Below, piece after piece: positions 6,426-16,094 of a DNA stretch of 54,069 bases. The position numbers and the translations under genes were made by a program. The DNA comes from Clostridiales bacterium. GTDB lineage: Bacteria; Bacillota_A; Clostridia; Oscillospirales; Oscillospiraceae. Numbering within the stretch: the first letter of the stretch is position 1; every line of letters starts with the position of its first letter. The notes below the pieces were generated by a model, which saw only the letters and a program-made list of their open reading frames with translations, was not told the origin of the DNA and made no database searches. The DNA is taken from assembly GCA_014799485.1 (NCBI GenBank), contig JAAVHY010000019.1, positions 1 through 54,069 on the forward strand, given 5' to 3'.

Positions 6426-7904
6426 ATGAAACGGCGCAAATTGATAGCTCTTATTCTGGTGCTTTCCATGATGCTTTCTCTTCTCGCGGGCTGCAGCCCG
6501 AGCGGCGAGGAAGAAAAACCCTCTGTGGCGCCCCCGTCCGAACTGGTGGGTCAGTCTACCGACGTGGTGGACGCCGACCTCACCTGCACCATCACCCTGG
6601 GCAACTGGCCCGCGGACACCGCCCCCGCCGAGGAGCTGGCGCTGTTTGAGGGGTACAAGGAGACCATGTCCAAACAGTATCCCAATGTTACCCTGGTGCC
6701 TTCGTACTACTCCTATACCCTGAGCAACTACGTGACCATGGCCAAGGGCGGCACCGCCCCCAGCATCTTCCAGCCCCCCTTTACCGATCCCCAGCTGCTC
6801 ATCAGCCAGGGACTGGCGGGCGATGTGACCAACGCCCTGGAGGACTTCGGCATCCTGGATAAGTTCAGCCCCGCCTATTTGGATATGCTGGGCGACGAGA
6901 ACGGCCACATCTACGGCCTGCCCCGGGACGGCTATGTGCTGGGCCTGCATATCAACATCGACCTGTTTGAGCAGGCCGGTCTCATGACTGAAGACGGACT
7001 GCCCATGTATCCCAAAACCTTGCAGGAGCTGGCCGAGTACGGACAGATCATCAAAGAGAAGACCGGCAAGGCCGGCCTGGTATTCCCCGCCAGCGAGACT
7101 TACGGCGGCTGGCTCTTTACCAACATCGCCTGGAACTTTGGCTGCGTGGGCGAGAATGCCCTGGAGATCCAGCAGGAGGATGGCCGCTGGGTGTGCAACT
7201 TTACCTCCGACGAGGCCATCGCCGCTATGGAGTACATCCGGGATCTGAAGTGGAAATATGACATCCTCAATGTGGACGCCACTACCACCGACTGGGCCAG
7301 TTCCCACTCCGCGCTGGGCACCGGTGAGGCGGCCATGAACATCGCCGCCAACGACTGCGTCGACCAGCCCACCGCCGGCAAGGGCCTGGCCGTGGACAAG
7401 TTCGGCCTGGCCCCCTTCCCCGCCGGCCCTGCCGGATCCTACGCCCTGGCCGGCGGCACCTGCTATATGTTCGCTCCCAACATCACCGGGGATCAGGCCA
7501 CTGCTCTGATGGGTTATCTGAAGGTCATCGGTATGCTCCCCTTCCTGGATGACGACAACATCGCCGGGATGCGGGCTGACGCCGCCTCCCGGAAGGAGCG
7601 GGGCGTGCCCGTGCTCCCCACCATCAGTGCTTGGAACGACGAGGAATTCAACGCCGCCAAGAACGCCATCGCCGAGGAGTATTCCAACGTGGATATGCGT
7701 CTGTACGACGACTACTTTAATTCCATCAACGACGGCACCATCACCCTGCGGGGCGAGGAGCCGGTGTTCGCTCAGCAGCTCTACCGGGAGCTGACCTCCG
7801 TGATCCAGCGGATGATCACCCGTGAGGGGGCCGACGTGTACAAGGCCATGGAGCAGGCCCAGGAGTCGTTCCAGGAGTATCTGGACGATGAGATCAACAG
7901 CTGA
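6426..7904 (+). CDS. Sugar ABC transporter solute-binding lipoprotein
   Basis: The 492-residue protein starts at ATG 6426 with AAGGAGG 9 bases upstream; an in-frame extension to 6366 lacks a ribosome site and overlaps the operator. A lipoprotein signal (MKRRKLIALILVLSMMLS, LLAGC lipobox, Cys23) anchors it to the outer face of the membrane. The body is an extracellular solute-binding protein of family 1 (CUT1 oligosaccharide importers). It is followed by two permease genes and two GH65 phosphorylases, suggesting an alpha-linked gluco-oligosaccharide ligand. No ATPase gene is nearby; CUT1 systems often share an MsmK-like ATPase. Confidence 0.88.
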   Translation: MKRRKLIALILVLSMMLSLLAGCSPSGEEEKPSVAPPSELVGQSTDVVDADLTCTITLGNWPADTAPAEELALFEGYKETMSKQYPNVTLVPSYYSYTLSNYVTMAKGGTAPSIFQPPFTDPQLLISQGLAGDVTNALEDFGILDKFSPAYLDMLGDENGHIYGLPRDGYVLGLHINIDLFEQAGLMTEDGLPMYPKTLQELAEYGQIIKEKTGKAGLVFPASETYGGWLFTNIAWNFGCVGENALEIQQEDGRWVCNFTSDEAIAAMEYIRDLKWKYDILNVDATTTDWASSHSALGTGEAAMNIAANDCVDQPTAGKGLAVDKFGLAPFPAGPAGSYALAGGTCYMFAPNITGDQATALMGYLKVIGMLPFLDDDNIAGMRADAASRKERGVPVLPTISAWNDEEFNAAKNAIAEEYSNVDMRLYDDYFNSINDGTITLRGEEPVFAQQLYRELTSVIQRMITREGADVYKAMEQAQESFQEYLDDEINS

Positions 7905-7937
7905 TAAAAAACTCAGCTGACCAAAATTCAGCGATTC

Positions 7938-7976
7938 AGCGGCGCCGACAAAATCAGCTTTGCCGGCGCTGCTTTT
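7938..7976 (+). terminator. Partial terminator / attenuator between binding protein and permeases
   Basis: Stem AGCGGCGCCG / CGGCGCTGCT followed by TTTT, 34 bases after the binding-protein stop. In import operons such hairpins lower expression of the permease genes relative to the abundant binding protein. Confidence 0.55.
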
Positions 7977-8016
7977 CAAAAAGCGTGATCTAAGCTGCCA
8001 AGGAGGAGGGTCTACC

Positions 8017-8922
8017 ATGAAGAAATCCCCAAGGTTGGGGCTTCGGGGGAAGCGGAACAGTGAGCTGACCGCCTGGCTGATGATGCTGCCGGGTATCGTG
8101 CTCTTTGCGTTCTTCCTGTGGGAACCCATGCTGGAAGGTATCCGCATGAGCTTTTATGAGACAAAAAATGTCGAATTGGTAAAGTTTATCGGGGTGGACA
8201 ACTACATCAGTGTTTTTGGTAAGCACGATTTTATCCAGGCCCTGATCAACACCTTTGCCTACACCTTCTGGTCCCTGGTGATTGGGTTCCTGCTCCCCAT
8301 GTTCCTGGCGCTGTTCATCGGAGAAACCGTCCGGGGCAAGGGGCTGATCCGCACCGCCATTTATCTGCCCAATATACTGCCGGGACTGGCGGCGATCATC
8401 CTGTGGTCCGCTTTCTTCTCAGCCGGCCCGTCGGGTGTGCTGAATATCCTGCTGAATAAGCTGGGCATCCCGCCCCAGACCTATCTGACCCGGTCCGAGT
8501 TCGTGATCCCGATCATCATTACCATCTCGACCTGGAAAGGCGCGGGAGCTACCGCGCTGATCTACATGGCTGGTATGGCGGGAGTCAACCCGGAACTCTA
8601 TGAGGCGGCGGCCCTGGACGGCGCCAGCGTGTTCCAGCGCATCCGACACATCCTGCTGCCCGCCCTGTCCAAGCTCACCGGCACACTGCTGATCCTGCAA
8701 ATCATCTCTGTGTTCCAGATCATGTACGAGCCCATGGTCCTGACCTACGGCGGACCGGACAACGCGTCGCTGTCCCTGATGCTCCTCATGTGGCGCTACG
8801 CATTTGGCGGCAGTATGGACTTTGGCAAGGCTTCGGCGGTGGCCGTGGTCATCACGCTGATCCTGCTGGCGTTCACCGCGGTCTACAACGTTGTGAACAA
8901 CCGGCAGTCGGACTGGGAATAG
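8017..8922 (+). CDS. Sugar ABC transporter permease (CUT1, MalF-like)
   Basis: This 301-residue integral membrane protein starts at ATG 8017 behind AAGGAGGAGG. It shows about six hydrophobic helices and the cytoplasmic EAA loop YEAAALDGASVFQRIRHILL near residue 200, which contacts the ATPase. The N-terminal ELTAWLMMLPGIVLFAFFLW is typical of MalF/LacF-type subunits. It pairs with the next gene (16 bases downstream) to form the membrane channel for the lipoprotein-bound sugar. Confidence 0.88.
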   Translation: MKKSPRLGLRGKRNSELTAWLMMLPGIVLFAFFLWEPMLEGIRMSFYETKNVELVKFIGVDNYISVFGKHDFIQALINTFAYTFWSLVIGFLLPMFLALFIGETVRGKGLIRTAIYLPNILPGLAAIILWSAFFSAGPSGVLNILLNKLGIPPQTYLTRSEFVIPIIITISTWKGAGATALIYMAGMAGVNPELYEAAALDGASVFQRIRHILLPALSKLTGTLLILQIISVFQIMYEPMVLTYGGPDNASLSLMLLMWRYAFGGSMDFGKASAVAVVITLILLAFTAVYNVVNNRQSDWE

Positions 8923-8938
8923 AAAGGGGGAGGGTACT

Positions 8939-9823
8939 GTGTTGAAACGCAATAAGACGCCTGTTCACCGCACCGGTGTGATCCGGGAGTACGACCTCCA
9001 TTCCCGGGCGGTCCGTGTCGCGATCGGTGTGATCTATGCCATCTGCGCCGTGATGGTGATCATCGCTGTATTTCCCATTGTCTGGGTATTCCTGGCCGGA
9101 TTCAAAGACCTGAAGGAATTTATGTCCAGTACGGCTATCCTGCCATCGTCCTTTGACTTCTCCGCTTATGGCAAGACATGGTCCCAGCTGAACATCATGC
9201 AGAATTACCTGAACTCCCTGATCTCGGTGGCAGGGTGTGTGGTATGCGCGCTGATCTTCAACGGACTGCTGGCGTATGGGCTGGCGATCCTGCGGCCCAG
9301 AGGCTCCGGACTGGTCAAAAAGCTGGTCATGCTGTCCCTTTTGATGCCGGCTACCATCAGCATCGTCCCGCTCTTTATGAACATCCAGCACATTGGCCTG
9401 GGCGGCACCTTCTGGCCCGTCTGGCTTCAGTTCGGGGCAAACGCGGTGTATGTCGTCATGTTCATCCAGTTCTTTGAATCGCTGCCCTATGAGATGATCG
9501 AGGCCAGCCGGATCGACGGATGCTCCGCATTGCAGACCTTTTTCCATATCGTGCTGCCCCTGTCCAGGCCGATCTGTGCCGTCATTACCATTTTTGCCAT
9601 CAACGCGTCCTGGTCCGATTTCCTGCTGCCCTACCTGGTGCTGCGGGGGACGCCTTTGCAGACCGTCATGGTGCGTCTCTTTGAGTTCAGCACCCAGCAG
9701 ACCATCAATGCCGACGCGCTGATGCGCTCGGTGGTGTTCTCCATTATTCCGCCGATCGTCCTCTTTACCGTCTTCCAGAAGCAGTTGACGGAAAATGTGA
9801 CAACGGCGGGAATTAAGGGCTAA
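8939..9823 (+). CDS. Sugar ABC transporter permease (CUT1, MalG-like)
   Basis: The 294-residue protein starts at GTG 8939, supported by AAAGGGGGAGG just upstream. It has six predicted helices and the EAA loop EASRIDGCSALQTFFHIVLP, characteristic of MalG/LacG subunits. It is co-transcribed with the other importer genes and precedes the first GH65 gene by 48 bases, which links transport to intracellular phosphorolysis. Confidence 0.88.
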   Translation: MLKRNKTPVHRTGVIREYDLHSRAVRVAIGVIYAICAVMVIIAVFPIVWVFLAGFKDLKEFMSSTAILPSSFDFSAYGKTWSQLNIMQNYLNSLISVAGCVVCALIFNGLLAYGLAILRPRGSGLVKKLVMLSLLMPATISIVPLFMNIQHIGLGGTFWPVWLQFGANAVYVVMFIQFFESLPYEMIEASRIDGCSALQTFFHIVLPLSRPICAVITIFAINASWSDFLLPYLVLRGTPLQTVMVRLFEFSTQQTINADALMRSVVFSIIPPIVLFTVFQKQLTENVTTAGIKG

Positions 9824-9871
9824 TGCCCTATGCGTTCAAATTGATAGAGCAAAGGAAGGTGAGAAATTTCT

Positions 9872-12163
9872 GTGGCTAAAATTGCGGATAAATACTTTCA
9901 GCCCCACCCATGGAAAATCATTGAGCGGGGCTTTGATCCAAACTACGCAAGGGTCAGCGAATCCATCTTTACCCTGTCCAACGAGAATCTGGGGGTGCGC
10001 GGCTTCCTGGACGAGGGGGGCGAGGTGCCCGGGCTCCGGGGCTGCTACACCAACGGCGTGTATGAGCTGGAGGAGCTGCCCCGCTCCTATCGGGGTATTG
10101 TGGACAAGAGCCACTTCATGATTCCTTCGGCGGATTGGCTCAGGACAGAAATCGTTGTGGATGGGGAAAAACTGGATCTGGGAAAATGCCAATTCCGGGA
10201 TTTTACCCGGGAACTGGATCTGCGCTTGGGCACCCTGACGCGCGGCTTCCTGTGGCGTACTGCTTCCGGAAAGGAACTTCGCCTGTGCTTTACGCGCTTT
10301 TTGGATATGGAACACGGCCCGCGCGCCTATCAGCGCATCACATTGGAAGCCCTGAATTTTTCCGGCCCGGTCCGGCTCACGGCCGGGGTATCCTTTGAGG
10401 TAATTCATGAAGGGCGGAAGGAGTGCTTCTGGGATAAGGCCCGGACGGAAACGGCAGAGGGGCGCTGCGCGGTCCAGGCCCGCACCGCCCATTCCGGCCA
10501 GGAGGTCTTCGCGGGGATTTTGTGGGATCTCCCGAATGCCTGTGCCGGGGTCAATGGGGAGCGGGAGGCTTGGCTGACCACGGAGGTGCACCTGGAGCCG
10601 GGGGTCCCCGCGCAGGCAGACCGAAGGGCCGTGGTCCTGTTTGACGGCAGTGAAGGCGACGAGCTGTGGAAACGGGGTCAGGCGGAACTGGAGAAAACGG
10701 CCCAGGTCACCCTGGACGCAGCCCTGGAGGCCCAGCGGATTTACTGGGAAAAGTACTGGCGGTTTGCGGACATCGTCATCGAGCCCAGCGGCCCGGATAC
10801 GGCCCAGACCGTGGCGGAGGAACAGCAGGGGATCCGCTTCTGCAACTTCCAATTGACCCAGATATACAATGGCGGCGACGTCCGCCACAACATCGGCGCC
10901 AAGGGGCTTTCGGGCGAAGCCTACAACGGGCACGCCTTTTGGGATACGGAGGCCTGCTGCCTGCCCTTCTATCTGTTCACCGACCCGGAGGCGGCCAAGT
11001 CCCTGCTCCTGTTCCGCTACAATACACTGCCCCAGGCCCTGGAACGGGCAAAAATGCTGGACTGCCAAGGGGCCTGCTATCCGGTGGCCACCCTCAACGG
11101 GGATGAGGCCTGCGCCCTCTGGCAGCACGCCAGTCTGCAAATGCAGCCCAGCACGGCGGTGGCCTATGGCATCTGGCATTATGTACTGGTCACCGGGGAT
11201 CGTGCTTTCCTGTGGCAGTATGGCGCGGAAATGCTCCTGCAGATCGCCCGCTACCTGGCAAGCCGGGTGGGAAAAAGCGCCCAAACAGGCGGATACGGCT
11301 TCTATGGGGTCATGGGCCCCGATGAGTTCCACATGATGGTGAACAATAACGCCTACACCAATTACATGGGGAAGCGCACCCTGGAGTACGCGGTGGAGGT
11401 GCTGGCCGAGATGGAGCGGGAGCACCCGGCGGAATACCTTGCCCTCCAAGACAAAAGCGGGCTGGAGGGGTCGGAGGTCGGGCGCTGGCGGGAAGTGGCC
11501 GGAAATATGGATCTGCCCATGACGGAGAAAGGGTTGATCGAGCAGCATTCCGGCTACTTTGACCTTCCCCACACCGACGTCAATGCCATCCCCATTTCGG
11601 AATTTCCCCTGTACGACCACTGGTCCTATGACCGGATCTACCGCACGGATATGATTAAGCAGCCTGATGTGCTGATGATGCTCTATCTCTACAATTCCTC
11701 TTTTTCCCAGTCTGTCAAGGAGATCAATTACAGCTTCTACGAGCCGCGGACCATCCACGAGTCCTCGCTCTCGCCCGCCATTCACTCCATCCTGGCCGCC
11801 GAGCTGGGGCGGATGGAGGATGCCACCCGGTTTTTCGGCTATGCCACCCGCTTGGATCTGGACAATTATAACCGCAATACGGGGGATGGGCTTCATGTCA
11901 CCAGCATCGCCATGGCCTGGGCCAACATCGTATACGGCTTTGCGGGGCTGCGCAGCGACAGCCCTCAGCTGCGCTTTGCGCCCGTCCTGCCCCAGCGCTG
12001 GAGCCGCTTGAGGTTTTCCCTGTCCTGGCGGGGGAGGGTCCTGGATGTGGATATGCGGCAGGGATGCACCAGCTTCGCCCTCCGCAGCGGCCCGGCCATG
12101 GAGCTCCAGGTGTACGGCAAGAGCTATATACTGGATGCCAACGGATTGCAGGTGCGGGCATAA
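9872..12163 (+). CDS. GH65 glycoside phosphorylase (first copy)
   Basis: The 763-residue protein starts at GTG 9872 with GGAAGGTGAG upstream. It has the GH65 layout: N-terminal beta-sandwich, an (alpha/alpha)6 barrel, and a small C-terminal beta domain. The general-acid motif GPDEFHMMVNNNAYTN places the catalytic Glu at residue 485, matching GH65 maltose phosphorylases. GH65 enzymes use phosphate to split alpha-linked glucosides with inversion, giving beta-glucose-1-phosphate. Known specificities include maltose, trehalose, kojibiose, nigerose and alpha-1,3 or alpha-1,2 oligoglucans; sequence reading alone does not settle which. No signal peptide, so cytoplasmic. Confidence 0.9.
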   Translation: MAKIADKYFQPHPWKIIERGFDPNYARVSESIFTLSNENLGVRGFLDEGGEVPGLRGCYTNGVYELEELPRSYRGIVDKSHFMIPSADWLRTEIVVDGEKLDLGKCQFRDFTRELDLRLGTLTRGFLWRTASGKELRLCFTRFLDMEHGPRAYQRITLEALNFSGPVRLTAGVSFEVIHEGRKECFWDKARTETAEGRCAVQARTAHSGQEVFAGILWDLPNACAGVNGEREAWLTTEVHLEPGVPAQADRRAVVLFDGSEGDELWKRGQAELEKTAQVTLDAALEAQRIYWEKYWRFADIVIEPSGPDTAQTVAEEQQGIRFCNFQLTQIYNGGDVRHNIGAKGLSGEAYNGHAFWDTEACCLPFYLFTDPEAAKSLLLFRYNTLPQALERAKMLDCQGACYPVATLNGDEACALWQHASLQMQPSTAVAYGIWHYVLVTGDRAFLWQYGAEMLLQIARYLASRVGKSAQTGGYGFYGVMGPDEFHMMVNNNAYTNYMGKRTLEYAVEVLAEMEREHPAEYLALQDKSGLEGSEVGRWREVAGNMDLPMTEKGLIEQHSGYFDLPHTDVNAIPISEFPLYDHWSYDRIYRTDMIKQPDVLMMLYLYNSSFSQSVKEINYSFYEPRTIHESSLSPAIHSILAAELGRMEDATRFFGYATRLDLDNYNRNTGDGLHVTSIAMAWANIVYGFAGLRSDSPQLRFAPVLPQRWSRLRFSLSWRGRVLDVDMRQGCTSFALRSGPAMELQVYGKSYILDANGLQVRA

Positions 12164-12180
12164 ACCTTGAAGGAGGAGCG

Positions 12181-14355
12181 ATGGCCTTGGATATTTGGAG
12201 CTTGGAGGAAAGCCGTTTCGACGCGCAGGATATCGTCTCCAATGGGAACCGCTTCCTGCTGGCCAACGGGTACATGGGCTATCGGGGCACCATGGACGAG
12301 TGGGGCAGCAACCAGCTTGCCGCCGTCAATCTGGCGGGGGTGTATGACCGCTGCGGCGACAAATGGCGGGAGCCCGTCAACGCGCCCAACGGTCTCTTCG
12401 CGAAGGTGAGCGTCAACGGCATTCCCATGGTTTTAGGGGAAACGCCCCATTTGTCCCACCATCAGCGCCTGAACTACCGGCAGGGCATCTTTTCCCGGCG
12501 GACTGAGTTTGAGACCTTGACGCTGGAGAGTGAACGCCTGGTGTCCATGGCGGAGCCTCACCTAATGGCCTCCCGGCTGACCCTGCACTTTCCCGAGGAT
12601 GCGCAGGTGGAGATTTTGGTGGGGATCCCCCGGGACATTTGGGACATCAACGGCCCGCATTTGTTTGATTTCGACTTTTCCGCCGGGGAGATCCTCTGTG
12701 CCGCCGCCCATACCGGGGAGCTGCGCATCCCCCTTGCGGTGTGCCAGGCCATTCGGTATGATTTTGAAGCCCAAGTGCAGGAGACAGCGGGGGAGGAAGG
12801 GGCTTTCCGACGCCTTCGGTTTTCAGTCAAGGCGGGAGAGACCCGGAGTATCTCTCTCTTTGCTGCGGTCTACACGGGACTGGATGGAGAGGATCCCCTG
12901 ACCCGGGCCCAGGTACTGTGCGCACAGGCCGCCCAGTCGAGGTTTGACGGGTGCAGGACGGCCCACGCCTCCGCCTGGGAGCGTATCTGGCGCCGCTGCG
13001 GCGTGGAAATCGAAGGGGATGAGCGGGCGGCCCGGGCCATGAACGCCAGCCTCTACCACATCAACAGCATCGCCCCGCGGCACGCGTCCGCGCTGTCCAT
13101 TCCTGCCCGCGGGCTGTCGGGCCAGACCTACAAAGGCGCCGTGTTCTGGGACTCGGAGATCTTCTTGTTCCCGGTTTTTGTCCATACCGAGCCCCGGCTT
13201 GCCAGGACATTGCTCCGCTACCGCGTCGAGACCCTGCCCGGCGCGCTCAAAAAGGCCGCCGAATATGGCTTTCGCGGGGCCTTTTACCCCTGGGAGAGCC
13301 AGGAGGGCGGGGCGGAAGGCTGCACCGATTACAACGTGACCGACGTATTCACCCACCGTCCCGTGCGGACCTATTTCCGGGATAAGCAGATCCATATCAG
13401 CGGCGATGTGGCTTATGCCATCTGGCGGTACTATGAAATCACCGGCGATAAAAGTCTATTGCGGGAGGGAGGGGCCGAGGTCATTTTGCAGTGCGCCCGC
13501 TTCTACCTCTCCCGGGCCCACCGGCGGGTGGACAGCGATCAGGTGGAGCTTTTGGACGTCATCGGCCCTGACGAGTACCATGAGCGGGTGAATAACAGCG
13601 CCTTTACCAATTATATGGCGGCGTACTGCATGGAGGCCGCCCTTGCGCTTTCTCAGGTCTTCGAGCAGGAACCGGAATTTCTGCGGGAACTGCTGGAGCG
13701 GCTGGAATACGCTGCGGATCTTACCCTGCTACGGGAAACGGCCCCAAAGCTGAAGGCCACCGTGCCCACAGAAGGGCTGGTGGAACAGTTCGACGGCTAT
13801 TCCGGTCTGGAGGACTGCACCGTGGATGCTGTGCGCGGCCGTCTTCTGGACCCCAGGGAGTACTGGGGCACCAACCACGGGGTCGCCGCCCATACGCAGG
13901 TCATCAAACAGGCCGACGTGATCGCCATGATGGCCCTCTTCCCCCAGGCGTTCTCCACCCGGACGGTGGCGGAAAACTGGCGTTATTATGAACCGAGGAC
14001 CGAACACGGCTCCAGTCTGTCAGCCTGTATGTACGCGCTGACCGCCTGCCGCATCGGCCGGCCTGATCTGGCCTGGGAGCATTTTATGAAGAGCGCTTCC
14101 ATCGACCTGACCGGCGGCGGTAAGGAGTGGGCCGGGGAGATCTACATCGGCGGCACCCACCCCGCCGCTAACGGCGGAGCATGGATGATTGCGGTGCTGG
14201 GCTTCGGCGGCCTGGAATTGAAAGATGGACAGCTCACCCTTTCGCCCAGTATGCCGCCCCAGATCAAAAAGCTCCGTTTTCCCGTCACTGTGTCGGGGAA
14301 ACGGATGGTTGTTACCGTGACCCAGAATGGCTGGGATGCGAAAGAGGAGACCTGA
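12181..14355 (+). CDS. GH65 glycoside phosphorylase (second copy)
   Basis: This 724-residue protein starts at ATG 12181 after AAGGAGGAGCG, 17 bases behind the first GH65 gene; longer upstream frames overlap that gene and lack support. The barrel motif IGPDEYHERVNNSAFTN puts the general acid at Glu465, and the N-terminal RFLLANGYMGYRGTMDEWGS is the conserved start of the family. It is clearly diverged from its neighbour, so the pair probably handles two linkages or chain lengths. Adjacent GH65 pairs with distinct specificity are known in Clostridia. The stop codon lies within the operon's terminator hairpin. Confidence 0.9.
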   Translation: MALDIWSLEESRFDAQDIVSNGNRFLLANGYMGYRGTMDEWGSNQLAAVNLAGVYDRCGDKWREPVNAPNGLFAKVSVNGIPMVLGETPHLSHHQRLNYRQGIFSRRTEFETLTLESERLVSMAEPHLMASRLTLHFPEDAQVEILVGIPRDIWDINGPHLFDFDFSAGEILCAAAHTGELRIPLAVCQAIRYDFEAQVQETAGEEGAFRRLRFSVKAGETRSISLFAAVYTGLDGEDPLTRAQVLCAQAAQSRFDGCRTAHASAWERIWRRCGVEIEGDERAARAMNASLYHINSIAPRHASALSIPARGLSGQTYKGAVFWDSEIFLFPVFVHTEPRLARTLLRYRVETLPGALKKAAEYGFRGAFYPWESQEGGAEGCTDYNVTDVFTHRPVRTYFRDKQIHISGDVAYAIWRYYEITGDKSLLREGGAEVILQCARFYLSRAHRRVDSDQVELLDVIGPDEYHERVNNSAFTNYMAAYCMEAALALSQVFEQEPEFLRELLERLEYAADLTLLRETAPKLKATVPTEGLVEQFDGYSGLEDCTVDAVRGRLLDPREYWGTNHGVAAHTQVIKQADVIAMMALFPQAFSTRTVAENWRYYEPRTEHGSSLSACMYALTACRIGRPDLAWEHFMKSASIDLTGGGKEWAGEIYIGGTHPAANGGAWMIAVLGFGGLELKDGQLTLSPSMPPQIKKLRFPVTVSGKRMVVTVTQNGWDAKEET

Positions 14356-14377
14356 CGGAAGTCAGGTCTCCTCTTTT
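14341..14377. terminator. Bidirectional terminator between convergent operons
   Basis: A 15-bp perfect stem (AAGAGGAGACCTGAC) with T runs on both strands. It serves the GH65 operon on the plus strand and the pgmB gene on the minus strand, which converge here. Confidence 0.85.
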
Positions 14378-14384
14378 GATGATT

Positions 14385-15020
14385 TTATAGGATGTTCAGC
14401 AGGTCGGAGAAGGTGTGCAGGGGTTTATTGGTTCGGTCATACCCGGCGGCATCCCCGATCCCCACCGCCAGGAAGCCTCCCGCCAGGGCGGCGTCGATGC
14501 CGGCCGTGGCGTCCTCCACCACAGCGCACTGGCTGGGCGGGAGCGAGAGCATTTCGGCCGCCATGAGGAAAACCTGAGGATCTGGCTTGGACCTTGTAAT
14601 GTTATTGCCGTCGGACACGGCGTCCATCCAGACATCCAATCCGGTCTGCTTGAGGATGAAGCCCGCGTTTTTGCTGGAGCTGCCAATGGCCAGCCGGATG
14701 CCCCGGTCTTTTAATTTGGAGAGGGTCTCCACCACCTCAGCGGACACGTCCTTGGGGGACATGGTTTCCAAAAATTTGCGGTAGGCGGCGTTTTTCTCCT
14801 CAGTCATAGCCAGCTTTTCCTCGTTGGAAAAGGTCCTGTCCGTCCCCTCCAGGATGATTTCCAGGGAGGCCATCCGGCTCACGCCCCGAAGGCGGTTGTT
14901 TACCTGCCGGTCAAAGGGGATGTGCAGACGGTCGGCCAGCTGTTTCCACGCCTGATAGTGAAATTCGTCCGTGTGGACCAGCACGCCGTCCAGGTCAAAA
15001 ATAATACCGTTCAACTCCAA
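14385..15020 (-). CDS. pgmB: Beta-phosphoglucomutase (HAD superfamily)
   Basis: The 211-residue protein carries the HAD motif I FDLDGVLVHTDEFHYQAW (nucleophile Asp and acid/base Asp two residues later), the substrate loop RLRGVSRMASLEIILEG, and motif III SKPDPQVFLMAAE. It converts beta-glucose-1-phosphate, the GH65 product, to glucose-6-phosphate. I place the start at TTG 15020: AAAGGAGA overlaps the end of the lacI-type gene 10 bases before it. An in-frame extension to 15203 would run through that gene and does not resemble the family. Confidence 0.88.
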   Translation of the reverse strand: MELNGIIFDLDGVLVHTDEFHYQAWKQLADRLHIPFDRQVNNRLRGVSRMASLEIILEGTDRTFSNEEKLAMTEEKNAAYRKFLETMSPKDVSAEVVETLSKLKDRGIRLAIGSSSKNAGFILKQTGLDVWMDAVSDGNNITRSKPDPQVFLMAAEMLSLPPSQCAVVEDATAGIDAALAGGFLAVGIGDAAGYDRTNKPLHTFSDLLNIL

Positions 15021-15025
15021 AAAGA

Positions 15026-16045
15026 TCAATCTCCTTTTATATCCCGGACACTTTCGCGCTCTACCAGGCGTACCGGCAGAATGATCTGCCGCTCGTCTAC
15101 AGGCTGATGCCGCAGCTGGCTCAGGAGCATCTTCGTGGCCAGGATACCCTTTCGCTCCGCATCCTGGTGGATGGTGGTGAGCTGAGGGTGGGTGAGGCGG
15201 CACAGATAGTTGTCGTCGAAGCCCACGATGGACTTGTCCCGGGGCACGGAAACCCCCTCTTCACAGAGGCCGGCCACGATCCCGGCGGCCAGGATGTCGG
15301 CGGAGGCGAAAATACCGGTGATGTGTTTTTGTCCGGCCAGGACACGGCCCAGACGGACACCGTCGTCAATGGAAATTTCCTGCTCGAATACTAATTGGGG
15401 GTCAAAGGGGACCCCAAATTCCCCCAGGGCCCGCTGATAGCCTTGGAGACGCTTCTCCACAACGCCGTTTTCCCGAAGAAATGGAGAGGCGAAGGCAATG
15501 ACCCGGTGGCCGTTCTCCAGCAGGTGCCGGGTGGCCAGATAGCCTCCCTGCTCGTCCTCGAGTCCTACGTTGTAGACCTCAGGCAAGTCAATATAGCTGT
15601 CGATGAGGACAAAGGGAATGCCCATATTGCTGACACTCTCGAAAAAGTCATCCTGGAACAGGCCGGTAAAGATCATCCCGTCCATGCTCCAGCTCCGGCG
15701 CAGCTTCTCCAGCTCCAGCGAGTCCTCCACCGAACGGAGCATGAGGAAATAGCCCTCCTCCCGGGTCTGCTGCTCGATGCCGGCCATAAAGGTGTTGTGG
15801 AATGGGTCGGCCATGACGCCGCCGCTGTGGCGGGGGACCAGATGATTGATCACGCCAATAATCAGAGACTGGTTGTTGGCCAGGGTGCGGGCCGTCATGC
15901 TGGGAACGTAGTGCTCTCGCTCCATAATGGCCCGGATACGGGCGACCAACTCGGGGGAGACCCGGCTTGCCCGGTTATGTACTACATTTGAGACAGTCGT
16001 GATGCTGACCCCAGCTTCTTTGGCGATATCTTTTAGTGTAACCAT
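15026..16045 (-). CDS. LacI-family transcriptional repressor of the sugar island
   Basis: The 339-residue protein starts at ATG 16045, six bases after GGAGGGG; an ATG five codons upstream is less well placed. Residues 1-50 are the LacI helix-turn-helix and hinge (TLKDIAKEAGVSITTVSNVV), followed by a periplasmic-binding-protein-like ligand domain (GVINHLVPRH, FVLIDSYIDLPEVYNV, SIVGFDDNYLCRLTHPQLTT). It is probably bicistronic with pgmB. Three palindromes of one type at the island's promoters are its likely operators. The inducer is unknown. Confidence 0.9.
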   Translation of the reverse strand: MVTLKDIAKEAGVSITTVSNVVHNRASRVSPELVARIRAIMEREHYVPSMTARTLANNQSLIIGVINHLVPRHSGGVMADPFHNTFMAGIEQQTREEGYFLMLRSVEDSLELEKLRRSWSMDGMIFTGLFQDDFFESVSNMGIPFVLIDSYIDLPEVYNVGLEDEQGGYLATRHLLENGHRVIAFASPFLRENGVVEKRLQGYQRALGEFGVPFDPQLVFEQEISIDDGVRLGRVLAGQKHITGIFASADILAAGIVAGLCEEGVSVPRDKSIVGFDDNYLCRLTHPQLTTIHQDAERKGILATKMLLSQLRHQPVDERQIILPVRLVERESVRDIKGD

Positions 16046-16094
16046 GCCGTACCCCTCCATGATGACCGTGTTTTTGGAACAATGTAGCCATTAT

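Noticed and set aside
6408..8147. 579-codon open frame on the minus strand opposite the solute-binding protein
   Set aside because: It mirrors codon bias of the GC-rich sense gene, has Gly/Val/His-rich composition and no family resemblance; the sense gene has signal peptide, ribosome site and domain.
9836..11896. 686-codon antisense frame opposite the first GH65 gene
   Set aside because: Same cause: lack of stops opposite a GC-rich gene. Catalytic motifs are all on the sense strand.
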